Part shown: in pieces, positions 62,991 to 64,000 of the stretch
How the letters are laid out: every line of letters starts with the position of its first letter
Position numbering within the stretch: position 1 is the first letter of the stretch
DNA from: Apostichopus japonicus
Taxonomy: Eukaryota; Echinodermata; Holothuroidea; Aspidochirotida; Stichopodidae
NCBI RefSeq assembly: GCF_037975245.1
Contig: NC_092573.1
Coordinates: 19,269,265-19,333,264 of the forward strand
Length of the DNA: 64,000 nucleotides
Direction: 5' to 3'
Position numbers and translations under genes: made by a program
Notes under the pieces: model-generated
What the model was told of the DNA's origin: nothing
The model's database searches: none
The model's input: the letters and a program-made list of their open reading frames with translations, nothing else

Positions 62991-64000
62991 TGAGGCCTAT
63001 AAGGCTTATGTTTCCCGGTAGGAAATAAAAACTGTATCAGGGAACACACAAAGAAAAAAGCGATGAATAAAGATACAAGTTAAAGTATTTCAGACCTAGT
63101 GGCGCTCTGATGTCACATTAAAACATTGCAGTATTGATATATATATTTATTTACATATATATTATGTCTCAATGTACCTCAATGTACTATGGAAGGCCAA
63201 AGAGGTCTATAAACAATTGAACATACTGATGCTCGAAAAGGTATCCCTATAAATATGTTATAAAAGATACGCGTCCATAATGTCCCTGTGAATATTGTAT
63301 ACTTGTTGGATCGTATACTCGTCAATAAGTTTGCTGTTCTGAATACTACAGGAGCGCGTTGTAAATTAAAAAAAAAATATGATTTTACAAAATTGTTAAA
63401 CTTCAGATCATCATCCTATAAGGTGAGATGGGGGGTTGTTTTAACACGCGTACAGCACGCGTGCTGCTCCGTGCTGCTCTTTTACAAATTATGATTTCTT
63501 ATGTAGTATTATTGCAACTGCATAGCCTCAGCCATGAAACGAAAACCGCAACTGAAAAACTCCCGTATACTCCTGTGCATATCCTCAACAAGCTAAAATA
63601 CGAAAATGTGCCACCATCCATCCACCTCCCAAATGCCTAACGAGAGGGGGGGGGGCGTTTTCAAACATGGAACCCAGGAAAATATTGCGGGGGCTCGGTA
63701 AAATATGGGATAAAAGAATAGTTTATTCTCAATTTCATAAAAAGGGAAACACCCAGTTCGAACATTTTTTTCTATACTGTCAAATCCCGCTTTCCCGGAG
63801 CACTCCGTATGTCAGTATGTGCAGTATGAATATCATGTTTCTATCAGATCAAGGTTAGGAACTATTTGTACTGTCAACACGAGTGCTTTGAAGCATGATA
63901 TGGGCGGACAGTTTAGAGAGGTATTAGCATTAGGAACTTGTCCCAACTGGCTGTAAGGAAAATGAAGAGTGTGAAAGAGCTGAGAGGGAGAGAGCGAGAG
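62991..64000. other. Non-coding DNA to the window edge
   Basis: A poly(G) run at about 63646-63654 and an AGAGCGAGAG purine tail at the very end. No gene seen. Confidence 0.5.

Overview
This is AT-rich, intergenic or intronic animal DNA. It has long (TA)n arrays, many poly(G):poly(C) homopolymers, tRNA- and snRNA-derived SINE-like repeats, hAT-type cut-and-paste remnants and several minisatellites. The texture recalls a marine invertebrate, possibly a deuterostome such as an echinoderm, but that is only an impression: no protein-coding gene or rRNA is present to fix the taxon. No prokaryotic gene organisation, CRISPR array, complete transposase, reverse transcriptase or viral gene is visible. 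Most open frames are short and fit chance or simple repeats. Four short open stretches next to good splice signals (7265-7411, 14002-14140, 46080-46358, 61765-62047) and one 30-codon ORF (21114-21206) are listed as weak candidates; they do not join into a gene model.

Layout. 0-8 kb: a diverged U2-snRNA-headed repeat (408-591), a (TA)n tract, a 130-bp inverted repeat pair about 2.9 kb apart, a 150-bp local duplication and the best candidate exon. 8-22 kb: mostly unannotatable DNA with a 346-bp hAT-like non-autonomous element bounded by an exact 8-bp duplication (11404-11749) and a second hAT-like remnant (16715-16961). 22-35 kb: a second, better preserved U2-headed repeat (27135-27317), a (TA)n array joined to a SINE-type tail, a 40-bp-period minisatellite of about 20 units (30541-31323) and a degenerate long-period repeat (33916-34600). 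35-44 kb: a microsatellite-rich zone of very long (TA)n blocks and a pure 438-bp (ATGG)n array. 44-52 kb: minisatellites, two tRNA-derived SINEs and pyrimidine tracts. 52-64 kb: dispersed repeat copies, a nest of hAT-like elements (55191-57297) including a 376-bp element with a perfect 8-bp target duplication, and a 46-47-bp minisatellite (about 57595-58365).

The most interesting material is repeat biology. One family has a head matching the 5' end of U2 snRNA, a conserved non-U2 middle hairpin, an Sm-like stretch, a terminal hairpin and a neighbouring poly(G) tract. A set of hAT-like elements shares G-rich subterminal hairpins, and three element ends share one 45-bp palindromic core despite having different terminal sequences.
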